Shown one piece after another: positions 11,120-24,800 of a stretch of 60,000 bases of DNA. Both the position numbers and the translations under genes were made by a program. Under the pieces are notes generated by a model, which ran no database searches, was not told the origin of the DNA, and saw nothing but the letters and a program-made list of their open reading frames with translations. This DNA comes from Nymphaea colorata. Its lineage: Eukaryota > Streptophyta > Magnoliopsida > Nymphaeales > Nymphaeaceae. The stretch spans positions 40,665,115 through 40,725,114 of the forward strand of contig NC_045138.2 in the NCBI RefSeq assembly GCF_008831285.2. The letters are read 5' to 3'. Numbering within the stretch: position 1 is the stretch's first letter; every line of letters begins with the position of its first letter.

Positions 11120-11296
11120 GTAAACCCAACATCTCATTTCCAGAATGACCTCGGCCTTGAGAGTCTGGACACAGTGGAAATCATCATGGCATTGGAAGAA
11201 GAGTTCGAGTTTGAAATTCCAGACAGTGAAGCAGACAAGATTGATTCGATCAGTGTTGCTGTTGACTTCATAGATTCTCACCCTCAAGCAAAATAA

Positions 11297-13069
11297 TGCA
11301 GGATGATGGGAACTCACGTGCTGTTTCTTACAACTCTAATTTACACCCCAGTTGATTATGGATGGATGGATATGGATCATGCACATTTTGCTGGGGGAGC
11401 ACCTGCCCGCAGTTCAGAACATGAAAATCAACTGTTACAAACACACCGGTCCGAAAGTGCAAACATTTTGGACATCGTCAGCCTGATCTCTGTAATAATA
11501 CCATGACGAATGATTGCAGTACTGTGCAATTCGTTTACCTCATTTTGCACGTAGATATGATTGGCTTGTTCCGTTGGATCCATGTCGAGCACTGACGGGT
11601 CTGGGGACAGGAAAATTGCAGACTGAAACAAGCAATCGTCTTGCTGCAGCAATTGAACAGTTTGGGACGAAAAAAATACAAAATGACGTGACAAGTAGGA
11701 TTGCTACTGAACTTAACATGTTGGATGTGTTCCATACACATCAACTCAGGCCATAATTTGGTGGGGACACCATTCTTGTAGGTCTATACGCCCTAATTTG
11801 CAAATTAGCCTTACTTTGTTTCTTTGAACAATATACCAAGGAAAACATGTTCATGAAAATCTGGTTTTGCCAGAAAGCTGGTGCTATCGAAGGCCAATTT
11901 TCTTCGTCGAATCCATTTATCAGTGAGAAGATCTGAATTATAGAGCACTGCGGCATCAAAGTCCTGATGACAAGAACTCTGGTGCGGTGGGTTGTTAAAA
12001 TAATACACATGCGGCAGATACCACACACTAACCTCTGCTCTCATCAGATATGCAAATTATAGAAATGCAGGCAGTGCCTGGCGACACCGTAAATGTAAAT
12101 AATCTGCACCGACCGTCGAGAGCTTACCGTTAATCAAGCTCTGAAGTCACCACAACCCAGTCATCCTGAAACCTTGCAGGACTTCACGCTCAGCCCTTAT
12201 ACTCTCAACGCCAGCCGGTGTACGTAATATGCCCACAGGAATCGAACATGGCACATGCTGTGCATAGTATGCTCACACAATTGGTGAGACAGATAGAGAG
12301 AGAGGACAAGATGTGAACACACGTTAAAATAAGAGGAGCTTGGTAATAAGATGTTAACAATAATAAAAAATTATAAAAAATAAAAATAAAAGAGGAAGAA
12401 GATAAGGAAGACAAAGCAAGCGACATGTAATGCATAAACCTAAGTGAACATCATTCTACAACAGGTAGCAGATGGATACGGGCAAGCCACAAAAAGTATC
12501 GCCGAAGACCCCATTGCTGTTCCGTTTATTTACCACGGCAATTTGATAAGCCACGAGCGCCAGGTGAACAGCCAGTGAGCAAGGGCAAAAGTGAGAGAGT
12601 ATCAGGGAGAAACTGGAAAGGGGTGGCGACCGCAAGAAGGCAACGACAAGGAGGCCCCGAAAGAGAGGGCAGTGGCCAAGATATGAGACCTTGACTCGGT
12701 AGCGGATAAATGTAGAAGATACTAGTAAGCTAGCTGAACGCCGAGGCGGTGCAGGAGGTCGAAGGTATATTAACGTGACCACAGGAAGAACCAAAGCAAA
12801 AGCAGCTGGACGTAACGAAAAGGAACAAAAACCAAAACGCCCATTAAGGGACGGCAGCTGATAAGGTGGCACGGTAGAAATATCTAACGCGCGGGCGCGA
12901 GAGAGAGAGAGAGAGATGTACACGTCAGCAGAAGAACTTTTTATTCAATGAAAATGGAACATTACAATAATAAAGAAACAATATGTGGGGATATGAATTG
13001 TAAATGAATACCCACATGAATTGGAAGCCGCCTTCGCGAACTTTACATTCTCTCGGGTAAAAGACAGGT
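11297..13069. other. Spacer downstream of mtACP
   Basis: It contains the probable ACP 3' UTR (to about 11500) and otherwise unassigned sequence. A (GA)n run lies at about 12898-12917. The 12456-12923 stretch has a 155-codon minus-strand reading frame that is Leu/Ser-rich and matches nothing I know. Confidence 0.35.
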
Positions 13070-13509
13070 TTGACAAGACAAATTAGATCCATGGTATCTC
13101 AGCATCGCCCAATTGCACAAGTATCCTTCCCATGGCCTGCCTGCCACCAGGTCTCTTCTTCTGGTTACAGTACACCGTCATCTGGTTCTTCTGAAAGGGT
13201 GACTGGAATCAAACTCTATATTTCTCAGCTCCCATTAAATGATCCTGAACAGAACCTGCTTTTGTTAGAAACATGAAAACAAATATGGATTGTAGTCCAA
13301 GCATAGAGCTGCACATGATAACAATGTCCAAGGCTGAAAATATGCAGAAAAGCTTACTTCAAGCAGTATCTGAAAAACCCAAACATGAAAATGAATATAG
13401 TAATAATCACTTCAAGCAACCGCCAATCCTCAAGCCAAAGGTCAATGACAAATCTGAAGAGATAATGAAATTTTCTAGCTGGGGAATAGATGCTTTCAGC
13501 TTAAGCTGA
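13070..13509 (+). other. Unassigned exon-like open frames
   Basis: Two adjacent plus-strand open frames, about 13088-13276 (contains STPSSGSSERVTGIKLYI) and 13273-13509 (contains KFSSWGIDAFSLS before the stop). A GT-AG intron from about 13200 to 13270 could join them. The composition is protein-like rather than low-complexity, but I do not recognise the family and see no upstream exons. It could be a gene remnant or a small unannotated gene. Confidence 0.2.
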
Positions 13510-15092
13510 GACCCAAAAATAGCAAACACTATTCACTGGTTAAACGTGGAAGAAATTGATATTTACATAGAGGAAGTTTTCTAGACGGTGCTGGTTTGCA
13601 CTCAGTGAACATCAATGAGAAGTCTTAAGGATACAAAATTTGTCACGTCACTGGCGACACTTGCCAAACCTTTATACAATTCAATAAGAAAGTCACTTTG
13701 TTTAATTTCTCATTAGTGTTAATTCATAAATGGACTAACTCATAGTGCCCTCTGCTCCTGCCGTCAACTTAATCTCTCTTCACATTCCCCTTCTCAGTTT
13801 ATATCTTATTTGGCCATCCTTTCCTCTAAAACCACTTTCTTAGCAGTGATACTCTGGAATCTCATGTAAAGGTTCTGTGCAAAAGAGACACAAGAAGCAT
13901 GCTACTCAACGCTTTCTTTTTTATTTGGTTCATCCTCCATTAAGATTTTTCCATTTCTCCATTTACATAGATGGTCCCAATTATGATTAAGTATCACAAT
14001 AGTATTAGGCCCACATATCAGTAGCAATAGAAGCCAAGTCATACACTATTCTGAAACTACTTATCTGTCGTATGCTATAATTAAAAAACAAAACAAAGAT
14101 ATTAGATAGTATTCAAAAATCAAAATATTTTAGAATTACTTAAGGAATTTGTGTATTTATTTTGGCAAGTTACCTTCTTCTACTTATAAATGTATGTTTT
14201 ACAAAAACACGATTAACTATTGATGGAATAACATAACACAATCATGTTTGAGTATTTCACATTTGGCCATTTGAATTAGACACAAAAGGCAGTAAAATGA
14301 AAATTTTCAATCTCAAGTTTTTTCATTACAACCACCACAACTCGGGTAGCCATTTTTAAAAATTTTTTCACAAGTTTACAAAATCAATGCTTTCACTCAT
14401 GAGCATAACTTCCCAATGAAAAGAACATAGCAAATGAAATGTTGAATAATGTGATACAAGCATTAGGAGTATACTTCCACAAAATCAGAAAGAGCCAGTA
14501 ACCACATTGAAGTCCATCCTGTTTTCAGCAAAAGCGTATGACAGATGCCCAATGCTTCCATGTGCAACAACCACTAACTATACGCAAACTTTTACCAACA
14601 ATATGAATGTAAATTGCATAAGAGCAAAAGGACAGCACATTCCAATGAGATAAAACTGAATGCTTACTAATGGGGAGAGTAACTTCAGAACCTGCTGGAC
14701 CTCCAAGTGCCAATAGCAGCAGCATGCTTTGCAGAATATTTGCCGCAATTCTACAAAAAATTTGGAAGCATAATCTGGCAGAAGCAGAGATAGAGAGAGA
14801 GAGAGGGAGACCAATTTCAGACCTTGTTGGAGTCTCAACATAAGAAGAGCACCAGTACTTTTTAAACCAAATCTGCCAGAGGTCTTCGGCAAATCCCAGT
14901 AAGCTGCACGAAGTATGATATTTCAATTTTCTCCAACATACGAAAGTACCTTGCATATGCTTTAACATGGGAACCTTTAGCCTTCATAAATCCACCATAT
15001 GATTCATCAATTATAGGGGAATTAATGTGAGCAAATAATTTTCATATTTGTTGAACTTGCTCAAGATGATAGACGTTATGAATTTGCCACAC

Positions 15093-15129
<37 letters not shown>

Positions 15130-15818
15130 GTCATACATGACAAGCTTGGCTAAGCTCTTTTATGTATGTAAAGTATGAATTTCCATCCAAGTAATCACCA
15201 TTGCACAATGGTTCTGATGCCCAATCAAGAAAAAACTTTGATGAGCCATATCAAGCTCTTCACTGCCAGATGATCACTATGTATAAAGATTATGATATGG
15301 CCAAAGAATAAATGGAACGCTAACATGATGAAAACAGGATCTGGGGATGGAGCAGGCAACATGAACACACACAAGCAGAAGTTGCCCAGTGGCAGCATTC
15401 AACTGGGAGAAAAGAAACCAAGAATGCGGAGTACCATAATCATGTAGATTGAAGTGACGTGTTAGTCAGGATCAATGGGCTGATTACACCATATACCAAT
15501 CAGTACACCTTCATAGCAAGAGTCACACTTGAGCTATAGGAGATATTCCTTTAGCACTAAAATTTCCTTGAGAAGAAATAATCCACTATTATGCTATGAA
15601 CCTTTTTCAAGTTTCAACTGCCAAAACAGCACAGAAACCTTGTGTGGCGCCTTTAGGAGCTGCTCCTTCCAGTAAAAATAGCAAAGCGACTAAAAAATGT
15701 ATACCTATGCCCATAATTGGCATTATGACCAATATAGTGCCAGTTCAGAGAAGCAAATCCATCAGAAAGAGACAACCCTCAGTCAGCAGCCAACAATGGT
15801 ATTCTAGACTGCCCTTTT
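13510..15818. other. Spacer and probable 3' UTR of the PTM-like gene
   Basis: AT-rich sequence between the unassigned frames and the PTM-like stop codon. It contains (AG)n runs near 14793-14806 and 15094-15125. No gene recognised. Confidence 0.4.
15094..15125. repeat. (AG)n microsatellite
   Basis: About 16 AG units in non-coding DNA downstream of the PTM-like gene. Confidence 0.9.
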
Positions 15819-18800
15819 TTATCCTAATGATGCCATGCTTCCTTCTGCTTGAACACCCGCATCAAGACTAAGAGCATCAGAGGGACCTACATTAGTAACT
15901 TCCGGAATTTGATCATGTGTAGTAGTCATGTCACAAAATAAACCCTGAATTTCTTCAGTTGGAAGGAGCCTTGGTTTCTTAGAGAAGGCACCGAGCAGCA
16001 TATCATCATCAGAGCAAAACTCCCCAGCCTTGACATCGGTGCTAGTGGACTGAACAGATGTATCTTCTTGTGTTGCCTCTTTGGTATAGGGACATTCGGG
16101 ACTATTCCTCTTACAGCATTTGTAACACTTGAACCCAAGCAAGTTACTCACACTTTCTGTTGTAACCCCCAAGGCATCCCCATGAAACCATTCTGCCAGC
16201 CAATGATAAAGATGTCAATGTAGTAACAGTAAAAAGTTACAGCGTTCAGAAAGAAGAAAGAAGGACAATAGAAGTAACAACCAACCAATAAACAATCCTT
16301 CACAGAAGAAAATAGACAATAACAACCAACCAATAACTGACCCTTCACAAAACGAACTGCTCTTCCCGAAAAAAGACAGTAAAAAATTAAAAGGTCAAAA
16401 ACATAATCACAAAGCCAAGGCAAATATTCCAAAATTGACAAACACTACACACCCATATATGCATGTGCATGTCTGTAAAAATATATCCTACCAGGTTCTG
16501 AAAGCAATCAGCGGAAAGCTTCTTTCTTCTGGTAGAATGGAGACCAAATGTCATCATGATATCTGGTTTTGTAGAAATTAGCTTCTGGACTGTTTCTCTA
16601 CGTCAATATAAGTTTTTCAGGGAATTGAAAATGAGCTACGATGCACCAAATTCTCACCTTCAAGATCAAAACTTTACATACAAAAACACAATTCAAGGGT
16701 CAAGTTTTACTGTTTGGACCATATTCATTCCAATTTTATTGGATGCCTCTGAAGGGACTACTGCCTGGACATGTCACCAACATTTTCCGAGCAATTTCCT
16801 GGAAAGGCTTCTCTTAGAAGAAGCTTTTTAAATTTTATTTTGAAAAAAACGATCTCAAAAATTCAAAAATATAAATAAATACTATGTCATATGGGTGCTT
16901 CTAAATGGCTGCCACACCCATGTTGCACTTGTGTCAATGCTGGTGCTGATGCATCCCCGACACAGCACCTCCAGTTCGATCAACTGAACCGAGCCAAAAC
17001 TGACCATTTTAAATGTGCATGACTAAACTATTAACTATCTCTAATACAAAAAGTTTATATCTAAATATAGATAAATAATGCTACTAAAAATTTAAATAAC
17101 TATGTAACAAATGCTTTTTACACACACACACACACAAATTTACGAGACTATGATATGATATTATCTTACAAAAACCATACCCCTAAGATGTATATAACCA
17201 AACGACAAAAAGGGTAAATAACATGATAATATCACTATGCTGTCCTTTTGTGGTACTTTCAAAATAACATCACATTTTACTGAATAACATCCTATTTGCT
17301 GATGTTATCCGTTTGAACCCTTTTAGCATAAAGAAGTGAAATATTCAAAATATTAACAATAGAAGGGACTCCAATTTTGGCCATGCTGAACAGTGTCATA
17401 TTTATTCAGAATGCTGCTACCAGCTTTGGATAATGAGCTCAGAATTGGAAAGTATTAGCATCTCTCTCTCTCTCTCTTACCTCTGCAAATTTCACAAGAC
17501 ACATATAGTAGGCGAGAGTCATAGATCCTGTGGCAGATGAAGCAAACAGGAGCTCGAGAGGCATTATCTGTAACTTGGGGTAGGAGGACGTTTGTCTCAA
17601 TAAATTTCTGCACACGGTCATCATTCAGCTTCTTTGTCCAAAGAAGGCCATTCAGCCAGAAAACGTAAAGCACTCTGGTTCTTGGTCTTTGAAAGCTACG
17701 AGCAGTGCCTTTAGGTGGGACCTTCTTGGCCTGACCCTTTTTGGAATTTTTGGATGCTTTTTTGTGCTCATTCTTCTTAACTTTCTTTTTCTGTACAGAC
17801 CTTTTTTTACTTTTCTTATTTGATTTTGATGAGCTTTGACATTTGGTGTTTTCAACATTTTGAGACTTAGCTTTCTGTGCTTTGCTTGCTCTGGTTGTCA
17901 TTCTTTTCTTGTCCTGGCAGTTGTAGCATGTGATTGTACAGCTCTTATTTCTGGTGGATGTAGTAATGAAAACATGCCTTTTGTGGAAAAAACCTGGACA
18001 AAAAAATCACAAGCAATGTTAGTCCCTAGACAAGGTAGAAGAGAAAATATGAAAATAGGCAATATAAAGATCATCAACATAATTCCATGTGATACCTCAT
18101 ATAAAGAAAGCAAAGCAGTCGGCAATATGCCAGGAGACATCTAGACAGCAACTGATGACATAAGAGATGTCATCCGGGAAATTTAGACAATTTATAAAAG
18201 AGCCGAAGGGAATCATGACCTCCAGAAGTGCAAGGAAATAAAAGGGACATGGAAAAAAGCTGCTACAAGGGGAAAAAAGTAGATAATGCCCTATCTTAAC
18301 CAAATAAACACAAGGATGCAGCCCAAGATGGTATAACATGGTCAAGAATATATTGCACAACAATCAATCATCTCTCTCTCTCTAACCACCACCACCCAAT
18401 CCCCATTATTGTTACCAAAGACATCACTATCTCCACAGCACCTGACACATGTACATAGATGATAGAACCCCTTGCTCTAATTTCTTATATGCCACTTTTT
18501 ATTCCGTCTAAATTACTTCTACTAATTGCAATACTACTGCCTTCACCAAAAAAACATTAGCTCTTCTGATCACTTTCACAAATTTTTAGATACAAGTTGC
18601 ATGAGGCCGTTTCAGGAAAGGACAAAAAGCTAGTTTTTCTTAAACAAATATAGTTTTTCAGTTAAGGGGTACAAATTCAACGAAGATGCTCTGAAACTGC
18701 CTCTATGTTTGGAAGGCAAAAGAAAGTTATATATAAAGTGAGAGAGAAACAGACAGACCTTCACAAGATTCACACTTCACAGCATGCCTGCAAAATAGAA

Positions 18801-21800
18801 AGGGACAACAGAATAAGCATAACCACCATCAGAAAAGATCAACTAATTCATTAAGTACTGATAGATCTATACAAACAATGGAAAGTGATAAAGTAACTTA
18901 AGACGGTGAGGTATCAGAACATTTATCCAACATAGGTGTAAGTTGTAATCCCGGTATGACATGGATATTTTTACAAATGCAAGAGAAAAAAACTGGTTTG
19001 CATATGCATCGAAAGTCAAGTAGAATACAATCTAGACCACCTAGATTGTGACCAAAACTGTGTAACTTAGGTAAGGGTAATATCAGTTCCAATTGATAGG
19101 TTAACTTAATATTGCACATATTGTAGGCACATGTATGCATGAAAACAATTAGGAATTTAAATCCATTAAAGAAGCAGGATAAAATCTATTATCAAACAAA
19201 CTGAAAATGTGCGGTAGTTGAGTTGAGATATAAATAATTACTCCCTAAAGAACAGAGGAACTAGGGAAAAAATGGCTTTGTTGACTTCCAAAGAACCTTT
19301 TGAAGTTCTACTCGCAGGTATGATGAACAGACAAATAATTTTTTCTTTTCTGGTTCAGAGCATATTTCCAACATGATTCCTAGTTGTGTTCTCAATCAAT
19401 CATATACTATAGATGACAAGAAGTTTGTGATTCTCAAGTGTTCTGGATATTACAGAACGAAGAATATGCTTCAACAGGAATATTTAGTCTAAGTGAGCCT
19501 AGATTTCATCATATGATGAACAATCCATTGGTTCATGCCACAACAGTCTGCTGAAGCTTGCAACCAGAAGCCTAATGAGAATTTCAGTCAAATTCCTAAT
19601 GGTGTTTCTGTCATTTTCTCCCAAGAACGTGTATTTATCTGAAAAATATTGAATAAAAAAGAATAACTTGGCACAGCACAAGGAATAGAACAAGCAGTAA
19701 GAAGGTGCACCTGACAACCAAATCTTGTTTACAGTGTCCACAAATACACCTCCCACAGCTCTCTCGTTTTGATATCAGATGTGAAAGCCAATCCCTTCGC
19801 GAAAACCTTCTGCGCCCCTCCTTAGTGATAGGTCCCAAGTTCATTTTCTTATCTGCACGGGCTAATCTCTTTTCTTCATAAACTCTTAACAAGTTCAAGG
19901 GAACAAAAGACTCATGCAGCCAATACTTCTCCTTTTCGCCAGAAGCATCCTCCAGCTTTATTCCGTTTCTTGTCACAATATCAGGAATAACTTTACGTTT
20001 TCCAAAATCCACCAGATATTTTACATTTTCACCCTCTATGGACTTCCTTCGAATGGTTACCTTCTTCCATGGCCTCAGTCTTTTAGCAGATTCATGGAGG
20101 AAGATTTCAGAACCTATAATGTTGTTCCACTTTATATGAGCATCAAGATCCCTGACCTGGAACAAGAAATGCAATGTCAATATAGCTTGAGCAGAAACGG
20201 AAAGGAATATCAGAAATGGATGAACAAGCTTCCAAAATTCAAAGTATGAGTTAGGTGAAGAAGTCCATCAAATTGTAATGAATGCTCACCTGGAGTCCAA
20301 GATCAGTTGCGGTTAGTGAAAGCTCAACAGAAGCTCTCCAAGCAAGATTCTTGGGTCTTTTGGCAAAATCTGAAGCCTCAGGGTACAAAATACCGGGTAT
20401 TCTTTTACATCCAGCTGCAACATAAAACCCATAAAGAATTTGGTAAGTACTTCCTAACATAGTCTTTGTAAACCAAGAATTAAAGCCAAGTTGGAAAGCT
20501 TACCTTGACGTCCACTTCTCAAAGTCAATACACGAGGCAACATCTTCCATCGGAACAGTTGGCGAGAAATGCTTCCACCGCGCCACCAATGGACACCAGA
20601 TCTTATAGCTGCAATGTCTGGGCCTGAAATGGTTTCTGAGTATAAATTTTTCTTCCTAGACCGCTTTCTGCTACCACCACTTACAGTGGGTATGTTATCT
20701 AACTTGGTTGAAACAAAAAGGGCAGACCCCAATGAAGCAGATGAATCAATATATTTTAGCCAATCCACTGCAAGTGCAACAGGTCGGACGTTTGCCTCTA
20801 ACTGTAGCATGACAAATGGAAAAAAAAAAAGGTTACATGCTTTTAGCTAGAAAAATGTATAGCTCAAAATCTAATGACATCTTTAGTTACTTACAATTAG
20901 TAACTGGCGTTTTACTGCAGTTATAGTTGATGCCTTCAGAAGGTTTTTACGCCAATGTTTCCTGTATTGTGGATTCTGCCAAGGACCAGACAGAAGACCA
21001 TTTAGGTGTTCCTCAATAGAAAGAATATAAAGCACAATGGATGTAAGATGACTTTTTCTATTCTTTTTTGATCGGAGTCCAACAGTTTTCTTCTCGGAGA
21101 CCACCTCAAAGTTCTTATCAGTCATTCTAAGCAAACAATCTTTATCACTAGGATTTCTGCATGTAAAGCACCATCCACACTTTTCTTGCACCATCCCTAG
21201 AGCTTTTCTTTCAACATTAGGCCAAGTGAACATCCTGCTGGCACTGGAAAAGACTTTAAGTAGTGGTAGCATTGTGTCTGAAGTAGATTTGTTCATGCTT
21301 TCTTGGATCTCACTGGGAAATGCATGGCTTACTTCCTTAGCAATTGATGAAGCAATTTGTCCTAAGCTATAGCTGTTGATATACAAGCTAGGTTCAGATG
21401 GACATTTCAAAGCCCCATCCTTGCCTATATCTGCCAATTTACTGCTAGATATCATTGTATTTATTTGTTTATCAGGAACTGAATCAAGGATAGGCTTCTC
21501 CACCTGCATGCTGTCAAGCCTCACACTAATGGTATTAGACATATCATGCTCACACGAACTGCAAACAGACTTATTGATTACTGAACCAGCTACAGTTTGA
21601 CTATCTTCAACCCACTGGATGGCTTGCTGAGAGTCTTGAGCACTGGATGTTACTTGTAATGCTGCAGTTGAAGCATCCATGTTTGCAATAGGACTTCCTG
21701 TATGTTGACTTAAAGCTAATGAACCTACTACATTTTCTGATTGTAGACCATTTAAAGTATGGGATCCACCAATGGTACATGCAGAGGATTCATGTTCATC

Positions 21801-24800
21801 TTTTCTAACAATACCGTCACCATTTTTGGGCACCTCCTGTGTATAACTTGATGAAGGCACCAAAACCAAATGGGTGGAATTGTTTGGATAGCATGCATTA
21901 ATTCCACCAACAGATTTAACATACTGAAGACTAACATTTTTTGCACTGTCAGAGTCAACCGGCACTTCACAGTGTGACAATATAGCATTTACTATTTCAT
22001 CACACACAAAGCTAGATGACTTTAGCATTTCAATAACTAAGTTCAAGTCCTTCTTGCTGTAATAGCAGCAACTACCACCCTCATCTGAAGTCAACCTGCA
22101 TTTTGATGTCAGGTAGTATCAATGACATGCTGGTCATAGCCTGTGTATTTGTTGATAAAAGCAAACAATTCTTTAATCATCACGAGAAAAACATTTCATT
22201 AAAAAGCAAAAAAGAAGGAACTCTCTAAGAGAACATTGTCCAATCCTTGTCATGTAAGGTCATATTCATCCTAGCTGAAAAAGATTCACGGAAAAGCATC
22301 CATATGTAACAATGATTGAGAAAGAATTCCAAGCTGTGCTGCTATTGTTCAGGTGCCCAACCAAAAGCATTGAGCAAAGCTGCATAAATCTAGCTAATCA
22401 CTTACAAAAGGGAGAAAATGAAAATGGAATAAACAGGATCCAGATGGAGAATTCACACTAAACCATCTGTATGTAATCTATATGCATCTACCTGTATCCA
22501 GTGTGTCCACATCATAACTTGGCAAAGGAATATGACCAAGCACATGTTAATATTGTATGCTTAACGGCAGTTACACAAAGTAAGCCTTACATGCATGCTG
22601 CCCATGACGATAGTAAAAGCCCACTGTCCTTTCAGGTTTCACTCATCAATTATAGCCCAGACATGTGATCTTTTACACTTCATATGAAGGAGACACCAGA
22701 AGTTACAGAACACATACACTGGAGACATGAAACCAAATATTGTTCTTTGCCTGTCATCACAAGTTCTGTGTCGTTATTCAACCACGCCCACCCATCTAAT
22801 ACTCTACACAATGGAATACCTATGAACATCCCCTTATTAGGATTACAGTGAAATAACTTTAGTACATTATTTTGTGGTGTGAGTGCATGTGTCTATTGTG
22901 ACCTGTACCACCAATGCTGGAACAATATAGTACTGCACTAAAAGCATGTCATAATAAGTGATTCTGTGAAATGTATGCATGTCCCCGTGTGACCTTGTAC
23001 TACTAAGTACCGACACAAAAAGATAATAATGCACTAACAAATGCAGAGGAGTTTATTATAACTGAGTGGCCCCAAAAATAATCTGGAAGTACTTTATAAA
23101 ATAAGACAAATAACACTTACACCAAGAGATATCCATAAGTAGCAAAATAAATACGTCCAAGTGGATCGATACCCAAAAGTTCTCCTCCTTGTAATGGACT
23201 ACATGACTTAAACCTCCCAACAGTTTTATCCATTACACATTCTGGACAATACCAATCACCCTCAGGCAGAAGATCCCTAGAGACTCCCACACACCTTGAA
23301 TGGTATGCAGCAGGACATCCGTCACAGCAAATCAAGTTTCCATCCATTTTACATAAACAGCAGTCATCACTATTCCAATCATCATTTTTAATATCTTCAA
23401 TTGAAGCTTCAAAAGGATCTTGGCACAAAGGAGAACCCTCTAATCCATCCTTCTCCAAGGAAATGCCATGCTTTGTTAAGTCCGCATTTACTTTCCTTTT
23501 CTTGTAACTCCTGTCATTCGTCAGTGTTGAACTCGTGGAACCAAAGAAATTCACGGTTCTATCAGTTTCTCCATATAACGCAGAGACCAATGCCCTTCTA
23601 TCAATTTCACCTCTTATTTCCTCAGTCTCCATGAAATCATCACAGAGACATCTGAGAACCTCAAGTTTTACAGCTGCCGGCTGTCTGTAGTACTCACCAT
23701 TCAAGAGATTCAGTTGAGCAAGTTGCAAACCAGAACTAACAGCAGATCCAGAAATCAAAAGATATTCGACAAGGTATACAGGCCATGTGAGCAAATCTAA
23801 AAGCTCCCAGTCGAGACTCCTGCCATTACGAGAGATGTTATAAGAAAAGTGCATTCACTAGCAGGAAAATTATTAAATAAACAAAAAAAATGCAACATAA
23901 AATCGCCTACCTAAGGCAAGCAGATGCAATTTTGGAATCATCACCAGAAAGAGACTTCAAGTGGCGTTTGAGTGCATATAAGAGAGAAAAATGAATGCAA
24001 TCTATAAGAGGATTAACAAAAGTGGATTTCAGTGCTGCAACAAAGGCTTCGATGGTGAAAGGGCTTAAAAACAAGAAAGTACTAAACGATCTTAGACAGC
24101 TGTAGACGGAGAATATATCGAGGGCAGGAAGCTCATCTATGCCCAGGTCTTTGGAAGAAAGCGGTAGTGATAGAGTTGGTTGGATGCAACCGTGATCCTG
24201 CGGAGGATCCTTATCAACCAAATTGACATGATCATTATTCATAACCGCACTTGCAGAACTCGCCACAATTGACTCTGGGTCGCTGGGGAAAGCACTTGAG
24301 GAGTCCAGAATTATCGCTGCCCTTCTAGCGCTTCTTCTCAAAGTGACAGGAGGGAAAGACGTTCCGTTCTCCGAAAGCTTGCGCTTTGAAGACCTCCGAC
24401 GAGGTGGCGTCTGAAACTGAGCCTCCACGCTTTCCACAGGCAGGCTGCCGTTCCTTTCTCCCAGGTCTGCAGCTACATTTTCCCCGTTTTGGACCAATTC
24501 TGATGCAATAAGAGGGTCGCTCTCTGAATTCGTAAGGCCACCATTCTCACGAACCTGGTGATCCTCCTTTTTCATTTGTAGTTCTTCCAAAGCCCTAGAG
24601 GAAGCGGCTCTACCAAGACCCAAAGCAATACCACTATCACCATTCCCATTTTCACAAACCTGGTGATCTTCTTCTTTGATTTGCATTTCTTCCAAAGCCG
24701 TAGAGGAAGCAGCTCCATGCACACTCAAGGACACACCACCATCACCATTTTGGGTTCCTTCAAAGGCACCAATAAAACCATTCTCAGCCACAACCGTAGG

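Larger units (their letters stand above)
4813..11296 (+). pseudogene. MTACP: Mitochondrial acyl carrier protein gene disrupted by a copia element
   Basis: Coding blocks: 4813-5022, 9520-9537 and 11120-11296. They carry the pieces of a plant mtACP: EEVRGSFLDKSE and SVVKNFQ in block 1, KVDPSK in the 18-nt block 2, and [15 protein letters not shown] to the C-terminus SHPQAK in block 3. The Ser in ESLD is the phosphopantetheine attachment site; the usual residue before it is Asp. mtACP carries acyl chains for octanoate/lipoate synthesis in mitochondria and associates with complex I. Block 1 uses three frames: the ATG at 4813, the transit-peptide-like stretch from about 4863, and the ACP helix frame with an ATG at 4841. 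A retrotransposon separates blocks 1 and 2, and its first three bases make an in-frame TAA. Blocks 2 and 3 are joined by a normal GT-AG intron. Block 3 is intact. I infer a dead or truncated gene, but sequencing indels cannot be excluded for the frame shifts. Confidence 0.8.

Noticed and set aside
12456-12923. A 155-codon minus-strand open frame
   Set aside because: Leu/Ser/Pro-rich, no recognisable motif, and starts in a (GA)n tract; likely chance.
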